Translations under genes and position numbers: made by a program
Assembly: GCA_003512955.1 (NCBI GenBank)
Contig: DOTG01000003.1
Span: 1 to 64,000 of the forward strand
Reading direction: 5' to 3'
From: Marinilabiliales bacterium
Lineage (GTDB): Bacteria; Bacteroidota; Bacteroidia; Bacteroidales; SZUA-534
DNA: 64,000 nt
Notes under the pieces: generated by a model
The model's database searches: none
Seen by the model: only the letters and a program-made list of their open reading frames with translations
Told to the model about the DNA's origin: nothing
Shown: positions 16,351-25,062 of the stretch, piece after piece
Layout of the letters: the number at the start of each line of letters is the position of its first letter
How positions within the stretch are numbered: the stretch's first letter is position 1

Positions 16351-16724
16351 TAAGTAAACCTATAAGCCGGATTCTGTCCCCCGAAAGGGTTCTACCATTT
16401 ATCTGGGATTCCGGTCACCCGGAACCACTATCGGCCTACCCCTCCCAACTTGTTACCAAACAAAACGGGCCGTTTTGCTCTGATTGCTCAGACTTGGGAT
16501 GTACATGGCCTTTCAGCCCGCCAGAGACACAGCTACATTGGTTACCCAACGTACTGGTGGGCTCTTACCCCACCTTCTCACCCTTATCACGCATAAAGCG
16601 TGACGGTTATTTTCTTCTGCCTTACTATACCCTCACGGATATCTTCCCTTTCGGAAGCACGGTGCCCTTTGCTGCCCGGACTTTCCTCTTTCCACTAAAT
16701 GAAAAGCGATAGAACGGTTTACTT
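16351..16724 (-). ncRNA. rnpB: RNase P RNA (class A)
   Basis: The RNA component of ribonuclease P, which cleaves the 5' leader of pre-tRNAs. On the minus strand the universal 5' element GAGGAAAGTCCGGGC lies at 16688-16674 and the 3' element ACAGAATCCGGCTTA at 16377-16363. The ends pair to form P1 (AGTAAACC near 16723 with GGTTTACT near 16352). The length, about 374 nt, suits class A, and stable hairpins such as P3 and P12 are visible between. A T-rich stretch follows the 3' end on the minus strand. The plus-strand ORF 16494-16712 is an artefact of this RNA. Confidence 0.95.
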
Positions 16725-16770
16725 ATCGGTGGCAAAGGTACAGGTTCTTCGTGGGTTCACCAACCCTTGA

Positions 16771-18132
16771 CTAAAAATAACTGACCGTTTTTATATTAAC
16801 AAACTCGTAAAGGCCAAAATTACCAAGCTCCCGCCCATAACCCGATTCGTTGATACCTCCAAAAGGCAACCCTGGTTCCGACTTTAACATACCGTTTACA
16901 ACCACCATACCAGCCTGCAATTGCCGGCACGCCCATTCTGCTTTTTCAGGGTCTTTGGTCCAAACCGAGGCCCCCAATCCAAACCGGGTATCGTTGGCTA
17001 AAGTAATAGCTTCCTCATCGGTTTCAAAAAACCGGACTGAGGCAACGGGTCCAAAAACTTCCTCTGTCCAAACAGGTGATTCCATAGGTACATCATACAA
17101 AATGGTGGGCTCGTACACAGTACGCATGTACTCACAAACCTCGCCACCAATGGCACATTTGGCTCCCATGGAAATGCTGGTCTGTACCAGATCTTCCAAT
17201 TCGTGCAACGCCTTTTCACTTACCAAGGGGCCAATAAATGTTCCGTGATCCAAAGGATTTCCTTTGGTCAGATTTTCAACCAATGATTGAAAATTAGTTA
17301 AAAACTCTACCGAAATATTCTCGTGCACAATAAACCGTTTGGCAGCAATACAACTTTGCCCGGCATTCAAGAACCTTGAAAGCAATGCTTCTTGCAATGC
17401 CTGAAATAAATCGGCATCATCAAAAATGATAAAAGGATCGCTTCCGCCTAATTCCAACACCGATTTTTTAATGTATTTTCCTGCTAACGAGGCAATATAA
17501 CTACCTGCCTGGTTGCTGCCTGTAAAAGTGACTCCTTTTACTAAAGCCGAGGCAATCACCTGTTCCACTTGGGCATAATCGATAAAAAGGTTCTGAAAAA
17601 CCCCTTCGGGAGCTCCCGAATCTTTAAATAGCTGTTCTATGGCCAAGGCACATTGCGGAACATTCGAAGCATGCTTCAATAAAACAGCATTCCCGGTCAT
17701 GACAGCAGGTGCAGCAAACCGGAATACTTGCCAAAAAGGAAAATTCCAGGGCATAACAGCTAAAACAGTTCCCAGGGGTTCAAAAACCACCCGGCTTAAA
17801 GATGCTGAGGATTCCACATCGCGCGAATTGAGGAGTTCAATCCCTTTTTCAGAATAATACCTACAAACCCATGCGCATTTCTCAACCTCACCTTCCGACT
17901 GGGTGATGGGTTTCCCCATCTCATTTGAAATGATTCTCCCATAGAATTCCTTGCGCTCTTCCAACAAATCGGCCATCTTCAACAACAATTTAACTCTCAC
18001 TGTAAAAGAGGATTTTTGCCAGTTCAGAAAGGATTGGTGAGATTGTTCCAATGCCTGAATCAACTCTCCGTTGGTGATGATTGGAAATTCTTTGTCTACT
18101 ATCCCGGTAAATGGATTTTTAGAAACGTACAT
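16771..18132 (-). CDS. NAD(P)-dependent succinate-semialdehyde dehydrogenase-like protein
   Basis: A 453-residue aldehyde dehydrogenase. The catalytic residues are all present: Asn130 in PWNFPFWQ, Glu227 in LELGGSDPF and the nucleophile Cys261 in NAGQSCIAAKR; the cofactor-binding FTGSNQAGS motif is at 203-211 and the C-terminal EEVFGPV and PFGGINESGYGREL motifs are intact. The short N-terminus (starting MYVSKNPFTG) and overall pattern place it in the GabD/Sad (YneI-like) succinate-semialdehyde dehydrogenase group, which oxidises succinate semialdehyde to succinate. The exact substrate cannot be decided from sequence. It is monocistronic, with 46 bases to rnpB and 78 to the Smr gene. Confidence 0.87.
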   Translation of the reverse strand: MYVSKNPFTGIVDKEFPIITNGELIQALEQSHQSFLNWQKSSFTVRVKLLLKMADLLEERKEFYGRIISNEMGKPITQSEGEVEKCAWVCRYYSEKGIELLNSRDVESSASLSRVVFEPLGTVLAVMPWNFPFWQVFRFAAPAVMTGNAVLLKHASNVPQCALAIEQLFKDSGAPEGVFQNLFIDYAQVEQVIASALVKGVTFTGSNQAGSYIASLAGKYIKKSVLELGGSDPFIIFDDADLFQALQEALLSRFLNAGQSCIAAKRFIVHENISVEFLTNFQSLVENLTKGNPLDHGTFIGPLVSEKALHELEDLVQTSISMGAKCAIGGEVCEYMRTVYEPTILYDVPMESPVWTEEVFGPVASVRFFETDEEAITLANDTRFGLGASVWTKDPEKAEWACRQLQAGMVVVNGMLKSEPGLPFGGINESGYGRELGNFGLYEFVNIKTVSYF

Positions 18133-18210
18133 ATAGTCAAATGTTTTAAAAATTAGCTGGGTTTTTTCAATTAAGCATCTCTACTAAGATTTGTAGCAAT
18201 GTCTGACAAA

Positions 18211-19278
18211 TTACAGCTGCACTAAGGTAGCTCCATAACCATATTCCCTAAAGGAGGCATCCTGATACGATAATTTGCTTTTCAACCGATCCAGTTCTTT
18301 GCGGATCTCCATTTTTAGCACGCCATTACCCACCCCGTGTATAAATACAATTCTCTTGATTCCATTACGCTGGGCTTCATTCAATTGTGTTTTAAAATGG
18401 CTCATCTGGATTTCCAGAATCTCGGCATTGGTTAACCCCCTGAAATCGTCCATCAATTCATGGATATGCAAATCCACCTCAATAATTTTAGATTCCTTTT
18501 CTTTCGATGATGAAAATACAGGTTTCTCCTCTTTTTGCTCTTTTTTGGTAATAATCTGAATGAGTTCTTTTTGGCTCAGTTCATTTACCGCCGCAGCCAA
18601 AGGGCTTTCATTATACACCGAAAAAATCAAAGCCTCTTGATCAAAAAAGTCATTGGCCACGTAGGTTTTTTCCTTAAAAAACTTAACCGGATTGATAGTC
18701 AGTTGCTTTACAACCGGATCTTTTACAATAAATTCCCCTTTCCGATAAAAAATCAGATGAAACTGGTATCCGGGAATTTGGTTAATGTTGGCAAAAGCCA
18801 AAGTCTCGGTCAATTCTTTGGTATTGGCTTCCAAAACCCCAACCATATTTGAGGTGGACAAGTTATTCTCATCGGTATCGATGATACTATAAAGCACATT
18901 GTAATTGCTATCGTTGATCAGATAGACGTCCAAATCACTGTTTCCGGGCCGGCCTTTGGGAACAAATGCAAAATAGATATTAATATTATCTCCGATTGCG
19001 TTGTCGTAAGCAACATCGGGGTAAAAAATGTCGGCAGTGTCAACCAAAACTTCTTCTTCACGTACTGTTTTTTTTGTATCCTTTACATCCGGTTCCTGCT
19101 TTTTGGATGTTTCATATACTGGGGCCGATTCAATAAAAACCAACTCGCTGGCAGGTGTCGGAACCTCGAACCCAAAATCGTTCATTACCATCACACTCCT
19201 CCGGTCGATAATTCTTGAAACCGTTCCACCTCCCACATCATTCAAAAACCGGACTTTATCTCCTACCTGTAACTCCAT
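18211..19278 (-). CDS. DUF2027 / Smr domain protein
   Basis: A 355-residue two-part protein. The N-terminal 60 residues form a small beta domain (MELQVGDKVRFLNDVGGGTV) followed by the DUF2027 region typical of Bacteroidota. The C-terminal 85 residues form an Smr domain with VDLHIHEL, RIVFIHGVGNGVLK and EYGYGATLVQL; the HGxGxG motif is the nuclease-associated element. Smr domains nick DNA or RNA in MutS2 and ribosome-quality-control proteins, but this fusion has no proven role. A lysine/glutamate-rich linker (about 245-265) separates the parts. The start is the only ATG that preserves the N-terminal domain. Confidence 0.88.
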   Translation of the reverse strand: MELQVGDKVRFLNDVGGGTVSRIIDRRSVMVMNDFGFEVPTPASELVFIESAPVYETSKKQEPDVKDTKKTVREEEVLVDTADIFYPDVAYDNAIGDNINIYFAFVPKGRPGNSDLDVYLINDSNYNVLYSIIDTDENNLSTSNMVGVLEANTKELTETLAFANINQIPGYQFHLIFYRKGEFIVKDPVVKQLTINPVKFFKEKTYVANDFFDQEALIFSVYNESPLAAAVNELSQKELIQIITKKEQKEEKPVFSSSKEKESKIIEVDLHIHELMDDFRGLTNAEILEIQMSHFKTQLNEAQRNGIKRIVFIHGVGNGVLKMEIRKELDRLKSKLSYQDASFREYGYGATLVQL

Positions 19279-19495
19279 CTTTCAGATTGTATTAATTTTA
19301 TTTATAATGACAGGCAAAGTTAATGGATTTCCGCCTTAAAAGCCACTGTTTATATAATATAGCTTTAACCTATAAAATACTTGTTGCCTCGATTTTTGAA
19401 CAGTAGCAAACAAAAAAATAAATTCCATTTCCCATATTTCACCCGATATATGAAAGGTTCAGGCTCATTTTGGCAAATCTATAAATTTCTGTGAT

Positions 19496-20647
19496 CTAAA
19501 TTTTTATAAATATTTTGCGTTTGTACATCTGCCACAAAATGAAGTATAATACTGAAAAACGGCCCACATTTCTTAATAAATCATACCATTGCCCGGTATA
19601 TTGTTTTAACCCACCAATAAAAACATCAGCAATTAAGCCCCAGTCGAAAAGGTGGGAAGCCATGTAGGCAAAAATGGCATTGGCTCCAATAATGATAAAA
19701 AACTTACGGCGGGTTTGAATCTTAAAAAAATCGACCACTCCGTAAAAAATTGCCAACAGAATCATACACAGTCCTCCGGAAAAGAAAACAAAGGAGCCGG
19801 TCCAAATATGCTTTACAATCGGATGCCAGATATTCATTATTTCGGCCATAACAATCATTCCAATCCCTATCCCGGCTATATACTGTAGTTTTCTCAAATT
19901 ACTAAGTACCGACTGTAATAAATATCCTGTAAAAACCCCCAACAAGGTTGTGGCACCAAACGTTAAGCTACTCAGAATCCATGTATAGGTAGTCCCATCC
20001 TGAAAAGCCCCAAAAACCAATTTATCCAGATAAATAGCAAAATTCCCTTCGGGAGTGATATTTCCGGAACCAAAACCCGGTACCGGAACCAACGATAAAA
20101 CAATCCAATAACCAGCTACAAGCAGCAAGGCTGAAAGAATCTGCCAGGTTACCTTTAAGTGAAGGATTACAACGGAGGCAATTAAATATCCTGCCGCAAT
20201 TGCCTGTAACGTATTGCTATAAAATTTAAATTTGCTGAAATCATATGATAATAAATTTCCTTGCACAACCATTCCCAAAATCCAAAGAATGGCCACCCGC
20301 TTTATGATATGAATCCATAAATGGGAAACAGATGGGTTTTTGTCCAATCGTTGATGGAACGAAAAAGGCATAGCAACGCCAACAATAAACAAAAAGAGGG
20401 GCATAATGATATCGTAAAAATTAAAGCCCAACCATTCCACATGATCCATTTGTTTTGCTAAAAATCCGGTTGCCTGATGGTTTACTGCATAATTTAAACT
20501 CACCAACAGATCTGAACCTCCAATTATCCAGAACATATCAAACCCTCGAAGAGCATCAATGGATAATACCCTACCCGATGAAGGCAATCTATTTTGAGAT
20601 ACATGCATCTCATTCATCTTTTTAAAAAAGTTCGTCGTGTTTTTCAT
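19496..20647 (-). CDS. DUF5009 / NagX-like acyltransferase family membrane protein
   Basis: A 383-residue membrane protein with about ten transmembrane helices. It begins, after a short cytoplasmic leader, with RVLSIDALRGFDMFWIIGG, the signature of the DUF5009 and heparan-alpha-glucosaminide N-acetyltransferase (HGSNAT/YeiB) group, and FYDIIMPLFLFIVGVAMPFSF follows. Relatives transfer acetyl groups across the membrane onto sugars or act in amino-sugar catabolism (NagX), but the substrate here is unknown. The ATG at 20647 gives a 27-residue leader; an internal ATG at residue 11 or 14 is also possible. It is isolated, facing a 396-base spacer. Confidence 0.85.
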   Translation of the reverse strand: MKNTTNFFKKMNEMHVSQNRLPSSGRVLSIDALRGFDMFWIIGGSDLLVSLNYAVNHQATGFLAKQMDHVEWLGFNFYDIIMPLFLFIVGVAMPFSFHQRLDKNPSVSHLWIHIIKRVAILWILGMVVQGNLLSYDFSKFKFYSNTLQAIAAGYLIASVVILHLKVTWQILSALLLVAGYWIVLSLVPVPGFGSGNITPEGNFAIYLDKLVFGAFQDGTTYTWILSSLTFGATTLLGVFTGYLLQSVLSNLRKLQYIAGIGIGMIVMAEIMNIWHPIVKHIWTGSFVFFSGGLCMILLAIFYGVVDFFKIQTRRKFFIIIGANAIFAYMASHLFDWGLIADVFIGGLKQYTGQWYDLLRNVGRFSVLYFILWQMYKRKIFIKI

Positions 20648-21043
20648 ATATTCCCCAATTACAATTGTTTTCGCACCATTTTCGGCTTGAAAGTTTTTTA
20701 AATGTATTTAAAACCTTTTAGATAATCACCATAACACCTCTAAATTTACTATGTTTTGGGTATAAAGTGTAGTGCCCATAGGTTTATCCGATTGAAATAT
20801 AACCTGGCAGAGGTTGGATGGCTACTTGGCAAAAGATGTCACATATACCTAAAACTTTTTTCAAGAAATAAAGAAGGATTTTTTAAATCCTTTTCTTTAA
20901 AAACTCAACAACTTTCGTTTTGGTACGACAGAATGCCCTCGGTAGCTAATTTTGTTTACTGATAATTCATTTGTTGATAAAAAACCATTCGCTTTTGGGG
21001 GTTTTGTTTAGTTTTGAAAGTTTTTCAGACTTAAATTTATTAG
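20648..21043. other. Divergent spacer between the DUF5009 gene and the queA paralogue
   Basis: A 396-base AT-rich spacer. It holds a good plus-strand promoter (20921-20954) and an AAGGATTTTTTAAATCCTT palindrome at about 20871-20891. The possible 68-codon ORF at 20756-20962 has no family or signal features and runs into the promoter; I do not call it. Confidence 0.5.
20921..20954 (+). promoter_or_regulatory. Bacteroidota promoter for the queA paralogue
   Basis: TTTG at 20921-20924 and TAATTTTG at 20947-20954 are separated by 22 bases, matching the -33/-7 pair. The leader to the queA-like start would be about 85-100 bases. Confidence 0.5.
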
Positions 21044-22267
21044 ATGTTTCTGATGCAAAAAATTAAAAACATTTCAATCGGGCACTATAATTACCACTTG
21101 CCAGACGAACTAATTGCCAAATACCCGCTCCCGAAAAGAGATGGTTCAAAGCTTTTAGTTTATCGGCAAGGAGAAATTACTGAGCGGCAATTTCACGAAA
21201 TAGAACAGTTGATTCCTCCAAAAAGCCTGATGGTATTCAACAACACCAAAGTAATCCGGGCCAGGCTGGAATTTTTTAAAAATACCGGAGCCCGTATCGA
21301 AGTATTTTGCCTGGAGCCCCACCAACCTTCGGACTATTCCCAAGCATTTGCCCAAACCAGCCAATGCCAATGGAGTTGCATTGTGGGTAATGTGAAAAAA
21401 TGGAAAGAAGGAATTATTGAAAAGAAGGTGAAGATGCCTCAGGGCGAAGTGTCGATAACTGTAAAAAGGCTCTCGACCCTAAACGGCGAACACATTATTG
21501 AATTCAAATGGAATAACCCCAATACCACATTTGGCGAATTGTTGGAAAGTCAGGGCAACATTCCGATTCCTCCTTACTTGAACCGCGATGCCGAAGACTC
21601 TGATTTAAAAACATACCAGACCATTTATTCCAAAAACGAAGGATCGGTGGCAGCACCCACTGCCGGGTTGCATTTTACAAATGAAGTGCTCAACGCTTTG
21701 CAAAAAAGGCAAATCACCTTGCACGAGGTGACTTTACATGTTGGTGCCGGAACCTTTAAACCGGTAAAAAGCAATGAAATCGGGGGCCATCCCATGCACC
21801 CGGAACATTTCCTGATTACCACCGAAACCATCCCTATACTTATTAGCCACTTAGGAAAAATTACTGCCGTCGGCACCACCACGGTCAGAACCCTTGAAAG
21901 TTTATATTGGCTGGGTGTAAAACTTTTAAGTTCCCAAAATCATCCGAAATTGGAGTTAGGTCAATGGGAGTGTTATGAATTGCCTCAACAGGTTCCTTTG
22001 GAAGATGCTTTACTGGCTTTACACGCGAGGGTTTTAGAATCAGGGAATCCCTACGTGATGGCCGCAACCTCTATCATGATTGCTCCAGGATACTCATTCA
22101 AAATGGTCGATCGGTTGATCACCAATTTTCATCAACCAAAAAGCACGCTGCTTTTATTGATTGCCGCATTTATTGGTGACGATTGGAAAAACATCTATCA
22201 ATTTGCACTTGATCACCAATTCCGTTTCTTAAGCTATGGAGACAGCAATTTGCTACTAAGAACTTAG
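21044..22267 (+). CDS. queA: QueA-family S-adenosylmethionine:tRNA ribosyltransferase-isomerase (long paralogue)
   Basis: A 407-residue QueA-family protein. QueA transfers and isomerises the ribosyl group of S-adenosylmethionine onto 7-aminomethyl-7-deazaguanine in tRNA to make epoxyqueuosine. Family motifs are present: LPDELIAKYPLPKRDGSKLL, VFNNTKVIRARL, VAAPTAGLHFT, HVGAGTFKPV, MHPEHF and LITNFHQPKSTLLLL. It is about 55 residues longer than typical QueA, with an insertion near 265-320 (LYWLGVKLL to LGQWECYELPQQV), and the end motif reads GDSNLLL rather than GDAMLIL. It therefore looks like the long paralogue some Bacteroidota carry beside normal QueA, and its exact reaction may differ. A start at ATG 21056 is also possible. 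Confidence 0.82.
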   Translation: MFLMQKIKNISIGHYNYHLPDELIAKYPLPKRDGSKLLVYRQGEITERQFHEIEQLIPPKSLMVFNNTKVIRARLEFFKNTGARIEVFCLEPHQPSDYSQAFAQTSQCQWSCIVGNVKKWKEGIIEKKVKMPQGEVSITVKRLSTLNGEHIIEFKWNNPNTTFGELLESQGNIPIPPYLNRDAEDSDLKTYQTIYSKNEGSVAAPTAGLHFTNEVLNALQKRQITLHEVTLHVGAGTFKPVKSNEIGGHPMHPEHFLITTETIPILISHLGKITAVGTTTVRTLESLYWLGVKLLSSQNHPKLELGQWECYELPQQVPLEDALLALHARVLESGNPYVMAATSIMIAPGYSFKMVDRLITNFHQPKSTLLLLIAAFIGDDWKNIYQFALDHQFRFLSYGDSNLLLRT

Positions 22268-22330
22268 CCCATTTTTGCATTCCATCCGGATAATTTCTTC
22301 AAACAATTTGATTTCATTTTCAAGATAAAC

Positions 22331-22448
22331 ACCTTATTTCCGCAAGTCACGGGGTGACTAATTGAATAACAATTGTTTGCCTTCTTTGTGTCAAATTGAG
22401 TCACCCCGTGACTTTCAACGGTTTACCAGATGATTTGCGGATTTTAGG
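22331..22448 (+). repeat. Dispersed 118-bp hairpin element, copy B
   Basis: About 93% identical and ungapped relative to 156-273. Here the 16-base arms (22344-22359 and 22399-22414) pair perfectly, and the 39-base loop equals that of copy A. It sits 63 bases after the queA paralogue stop, between it and a convergent small lipoprotein gene. It has no coding potential. Confidence 0.8.
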
Positions 22449-22493
22449 AAACGACTAAAAGAGCACTGAAAATCGTTTGGTAACTTATGGAAA

Positions 22494-22520
22494 TTAAAAA
22501 AGGGCAACCAAATTGCCCCA
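22494..22520 (-). terminator. Terminator of the small lipoprotein gene
   Basis: On the minus strand GGGCAA and TTGCCC (22518-22513 and 22507-22502) form a short hairpin followed by TTTTTT. It lies 25 bases beyond the stop of the 22546-22752 gene. Confidence 0.7.
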
Positions 22521-22545
22521 TTTTATAAACATCTTTTTAAAAAGA

Positions 22546-22752
22546 TTAATGAGCAGCTTCGGCGGCTGGTTCTTCAACCACGGCTTCTTCTACTACGGCT
22601 GTGTCAACCACTGCTGTTGTGTCGGCCACAACTTCTTCAACCACCTCTTTTACTTCTTCTTTAGCTTCTTTGTTTGCATTCGAGGTACAAGAATACACTC
22701 CAACAAATGCCAATGCAGCTAAAGCAAGAACCCAATTTCGTAAATTTTTCAT
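22546..22752 (-). CDS. Small Glu/Val/Ala-rich lipoprotein
   Basis: A protein of about 68 residues. It has a lipoprotein signal peptide (MKNLRNWVLALAALAFVG, then the lipobox VYSC) and a mature tail made only of Lys/Glu and Val/Ala/Asp words (EEVKEVVEEVVADTTAVVDT). The tail is low complexity, likely disordered or helical. Acidic tails near the lipobox resemble Bacteroidota lipoprotein-export signals for surface display, though the pattern here (SNANKE) is not the strict motif. The gene has its own terminator at 22494-22520. I chose the ATG at 22752; MSM adds two residues. Expression as an abundant small envelope protein is plausible but unproven. Confidence 0.72.
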   Translation of the reverse strand: MKNLRNWVLALAALAFVGVYSCTSNANKEAKEEVKEVVEEVVADTTAVVDTAVVEEAVVEEPAAEAAH

Positions 22753-22944
22753 CGACAATTTTTTTATAGGTTATTCACTCATGCCAAATTTAACAATACA
22801 ATAAATGCCATACAACAGCAAACTGATTTTTTTCAAAAAAAATATTAAGCAACCTTTTTTTTAATATAACATCTAGTTGTTGTAAATATGAAATTAATTA
22901 ATGAAATTTGTTTATTGTGATTCTAAATCAAAATTTTTAACATT

Positions 22945-23505
22945 ATGAAAAAAGTAGCATTATTTGTTTTAGCATTAGCTGCAGTAGCAACAATTTCCTC
23001 TTGTGGAGGAACTAAGGAAGCAACCAAAGGCCGTCAGAAAATAACAATCCCCTGCGCTGATAAAGGTTCTTCAGACGAAACATTTTTTAGGGCAAGCAGT
23101 GTGGGAAAAAGCCAGGACATGGCCACTTCACGCGAAAAAGCCCTTTTGTTGACCAAACAACGTTTAGCCTCGTTGATTAGCTCAAAAATCAAATCGGTAA
23201 CCGAACGTTATGCCAATGAAATGGATGCCGCCGGTGCCAGCGAGTTTTCACAAACTTTCGAAAACATGACCCGCGACGTGGTTAACCAACAGTTGGCCGA
23301 CATCAAAATCATCTGCGAAGAGACGTATGAAGCCGAAGGTGGAGGTTATGAAACCTTTATGGCTTTAGAAGTTAGTAAAGATGTGATTTACAACGGAATT
23401 GACAAAGGTATTTCCAAAAACAAAAAACTGGAAGTAATGTACGACCGCGAGAAATTCCGTGAAAAATTTGACGAAGAAATGAGCAAATTAGACGCTGAAA
23501 ACTAA
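22945..23505 (+). CDS. LPP20-like lipoprotein
   Basis: A 186-residue lipoprotein: signal peptide with lipobox near residue 20 (ATISSCGG). The mature domain, with FFRASSVGKSQDMATSREKA, then LLLTKQRLASLIS, and YETFMALEVSKDVI, matches the LPP20 family fold, in which a short beta sheet packs on a long helix. LPP20-like proteins are outer-membrane or periplasmic proteins of uncertain role. It is followed by a strong terminator and then by a second, larger LPP20-like gene, suggesting functional pairing even though they are separately transcribed. Confidence 0.8.
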   Translation: MKKVALFVLALAAVATISSCGGTKEATKGRQKITIPCADKGSSDETFFRASSVGKSQDMATSREKALLLTKQRLASLISSKIKSVTERYANEMDAAGASEFSQTFENMTRDVVNQQLADIKIICEETYEAEGGGYETFMALEVSKDVIYNGIDKGISKNKKLEVMYDREKFREKFDEEMSKLDAEN

Positions 23506-23522
23506 TCACCAAAAACTTTTCA

Positions 23523-23554
23523 AAAATCAGCACTTTAGGTGCTGATTTTTTTTT
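23523..23554 (+). terminator. Intrinsic terminator after the LPP20-like gene
   Basis: AAAATCAGCAC (23523-23533) pairs with GTGCTGATTTT (23539-23549) around a 5-base loop, then a run of T. Confidence 0.9.
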
Positions 23555-23643
23555 AAGCCTGACTGATTGAAGGTTTCCAATAAAAAAGGTACCTTTAATG
23601 CATTAATAACCAATAAATCAGTCCAAATTTAAAAAAACATCCA

Positions 23644-24939
23644 ATGAAAAAACTCCTACTATTTGCGCTACTTGGCAGTTTGTTATTACCAATACAAAGT
23701 TTTTCGCAAAAGCGGAAAGTCAAAGAAAGTAGCGAAAAAAAACAACCCGAGTGGGTCAACGGGTTAGTGAAAGATTATATTATTGTTGTTTCCTCAGGAC
23801 AAACCCTCGAAGATGCCCAACAAAAATGCTTAGCCAAGGTTAAAGAGCAGATAATAAGTTCGGTAGCTGAGAATATACAGACCAGCAGTCAATATTTCCG
23901 TAGTGAAAATATTCAAAACAACAACAGCCAGTTTACTGAAAATTTCCAAACTGCCACAAAAACCAGGGCCGCAGACATACCTTTTATTAAAGGCATCTCA
24001 TTAACAAATGTTGCAGCTTATTATTGGGAAAAGGTTGAAGAGGGCGATGCGTTGAAGTTTTATTATCACATAAAGTACCCTTTCTCGCAAGCTCAATTAA
24101 AAGCACTAATCATTGAATTTGAAAAGGCCGATAAAGCGTTGACAGAACAACTGGAAGGCCTATTGGCCAAAATTGATGAGCTTACAAACATGGAAGAAAT
24201 GGGGCAAACCGTTAAAGAACTGGAAGCTTTAGCCAATGGTTTTATTGATGTGGATCCCCGCAAGGATAAAGCTAATGTGGGGATTGCCAAATTGAAAGAA
24301 ATGCTGAAAAACTTCTCAATTGAGACGGTTAACAATACACTTGGTGAAGTACGGATGACCTTAAAAATTGGCGAAAAAACGGTAAATACCAGTAAAAAAC
24401 CAAAAGTGCGCTCTAATTGCGCCAAAATAACCGATGTGCGTGCCAAAGGAAATGAGTGGGTGGTTACCTATACTTACGATGAATGTTATGAGGACCCCGC
24501 TAATTCTATTGTTGCCGAGTTTTTAAACTCCTATGGAAAAGCTACCAGCACTTTTTACTTCAACATCAACTCCGACAAAATTGATATTTTTGTAAACGAC
24601 GACATCAACCTTACCGGTGGCTCCGACAGTGGTACCGAGGTGAGCGGAGTTAAATGCCACATCTCGTTAACATCAAAATATGCCACTCCTTTTATGATTG
24701 AAAAAGTAATCTTAAATTTTGGCAACGAGGCTCCCATTATTATCGAAAACCTGAACCTCCAATTTACCGGCGAAGGCAAACACGATTTGGACTTTACCAT
24801 CGACCAGAACCTTTTGAAGGAAACCTATTCATCAAAAAAATATGGCATGATCAAAGGTTCCATTCAATACAAATCGGTTAAAACAGGTGAAACCAGCATC
24901 TACAAGATGTATAATCAGGATATTACCACCAGTTGGTAA
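23644..24939 (+). CDS. Exported LPP20-like N-domain protein
   Basis: A 431-residue exported protein, signal peptide ending SFSQ. Residues 35-150 resemble LPP20 (PEWVNGLVKDYIIVVSSGQTL, then EDAQQKCLAKVKEQIISSVAE, then YYHIKYPFSQAQLKALI). A helical, possibly coiled segment follows (about 155-220), and the C-terminal 200 residues are beta-rich with two cysteines (RSNCAKI, YDECYE), perhaps an immunoglobulin-like domain. The function is unknown; the domain combination suggests an envelope structural or secretion-associated role. It is probably the partner of the smaller LPP20-like lipoprotein upstream. A terminator at 24960-24990 ends the transcript. Confidence 0.72.
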   Translation: MKKLLLFALLGSLLLPIQSFSQKRKVKESSEKKQPEWVNGLVKDYIIVVSSGQTLEDAQQKCLAKVKEQIISSVAENIQTSSQYFRSENIQNNNSQFTENFQTATKTRAADIPFIKGISLTNVAAYYWEKVEEGDALKFYYHIKYPFSQAQLKALIIEFEKADKALTEQLEGLLAKIDELTNMEEMGQTVKELEALANGFIDVDPRKDKANVGIAKLKEMLKNFSIETVNNTLGEVRMTLKIGEKTVNTSKKPKVRSNCAKITDVRAKGNEWVVTYTYDECYEDPANSIVAEFLNSYGKATSTFYFNINSDKIDIFVNDDINLTGGSDSGTEVSGVKCHISLTSKYATPFMIEKVILNFGNEAPIIIENLNLQFTGEGKHDLDFTIDQNLLKETYSSKKYGMIKGSIQYKSVKTGETSIYKMYNQDITTSW

Positions 24940-24959
24940 ATAAATAAACCTATAAATCT

Positions 24960-24990
24960 AAAAGCCGGGTGATCATCATCCGGCTTTTTT
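24960..24990 (+). terminator. Intrinsic terminator
   Basis: AAAAGCCGG pairs with CCGGCTTTT, with an inner TGAT-C-ATCA stem extending it, followed by T residues. Confidence 0.88.
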
Positions 24991-25062
24991 TGTGACAAAA
25001 TAGTTTTATCACAAAACCCATTCACTGAATAGAATTCGTATTTTCGTCACCAAATTCAAGTT

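Noticed and set aside
16494..16712. 72-codon plus-strand ORF
   Set aside because: It lies wholly inside the RNase P RNA gene on the other strand and has no protein-like features.
20756..20962. 68-codon ORF before the queA paralogue
   Set aside because: No family, no signal and it overlaps the promoter used by the downstream gene.
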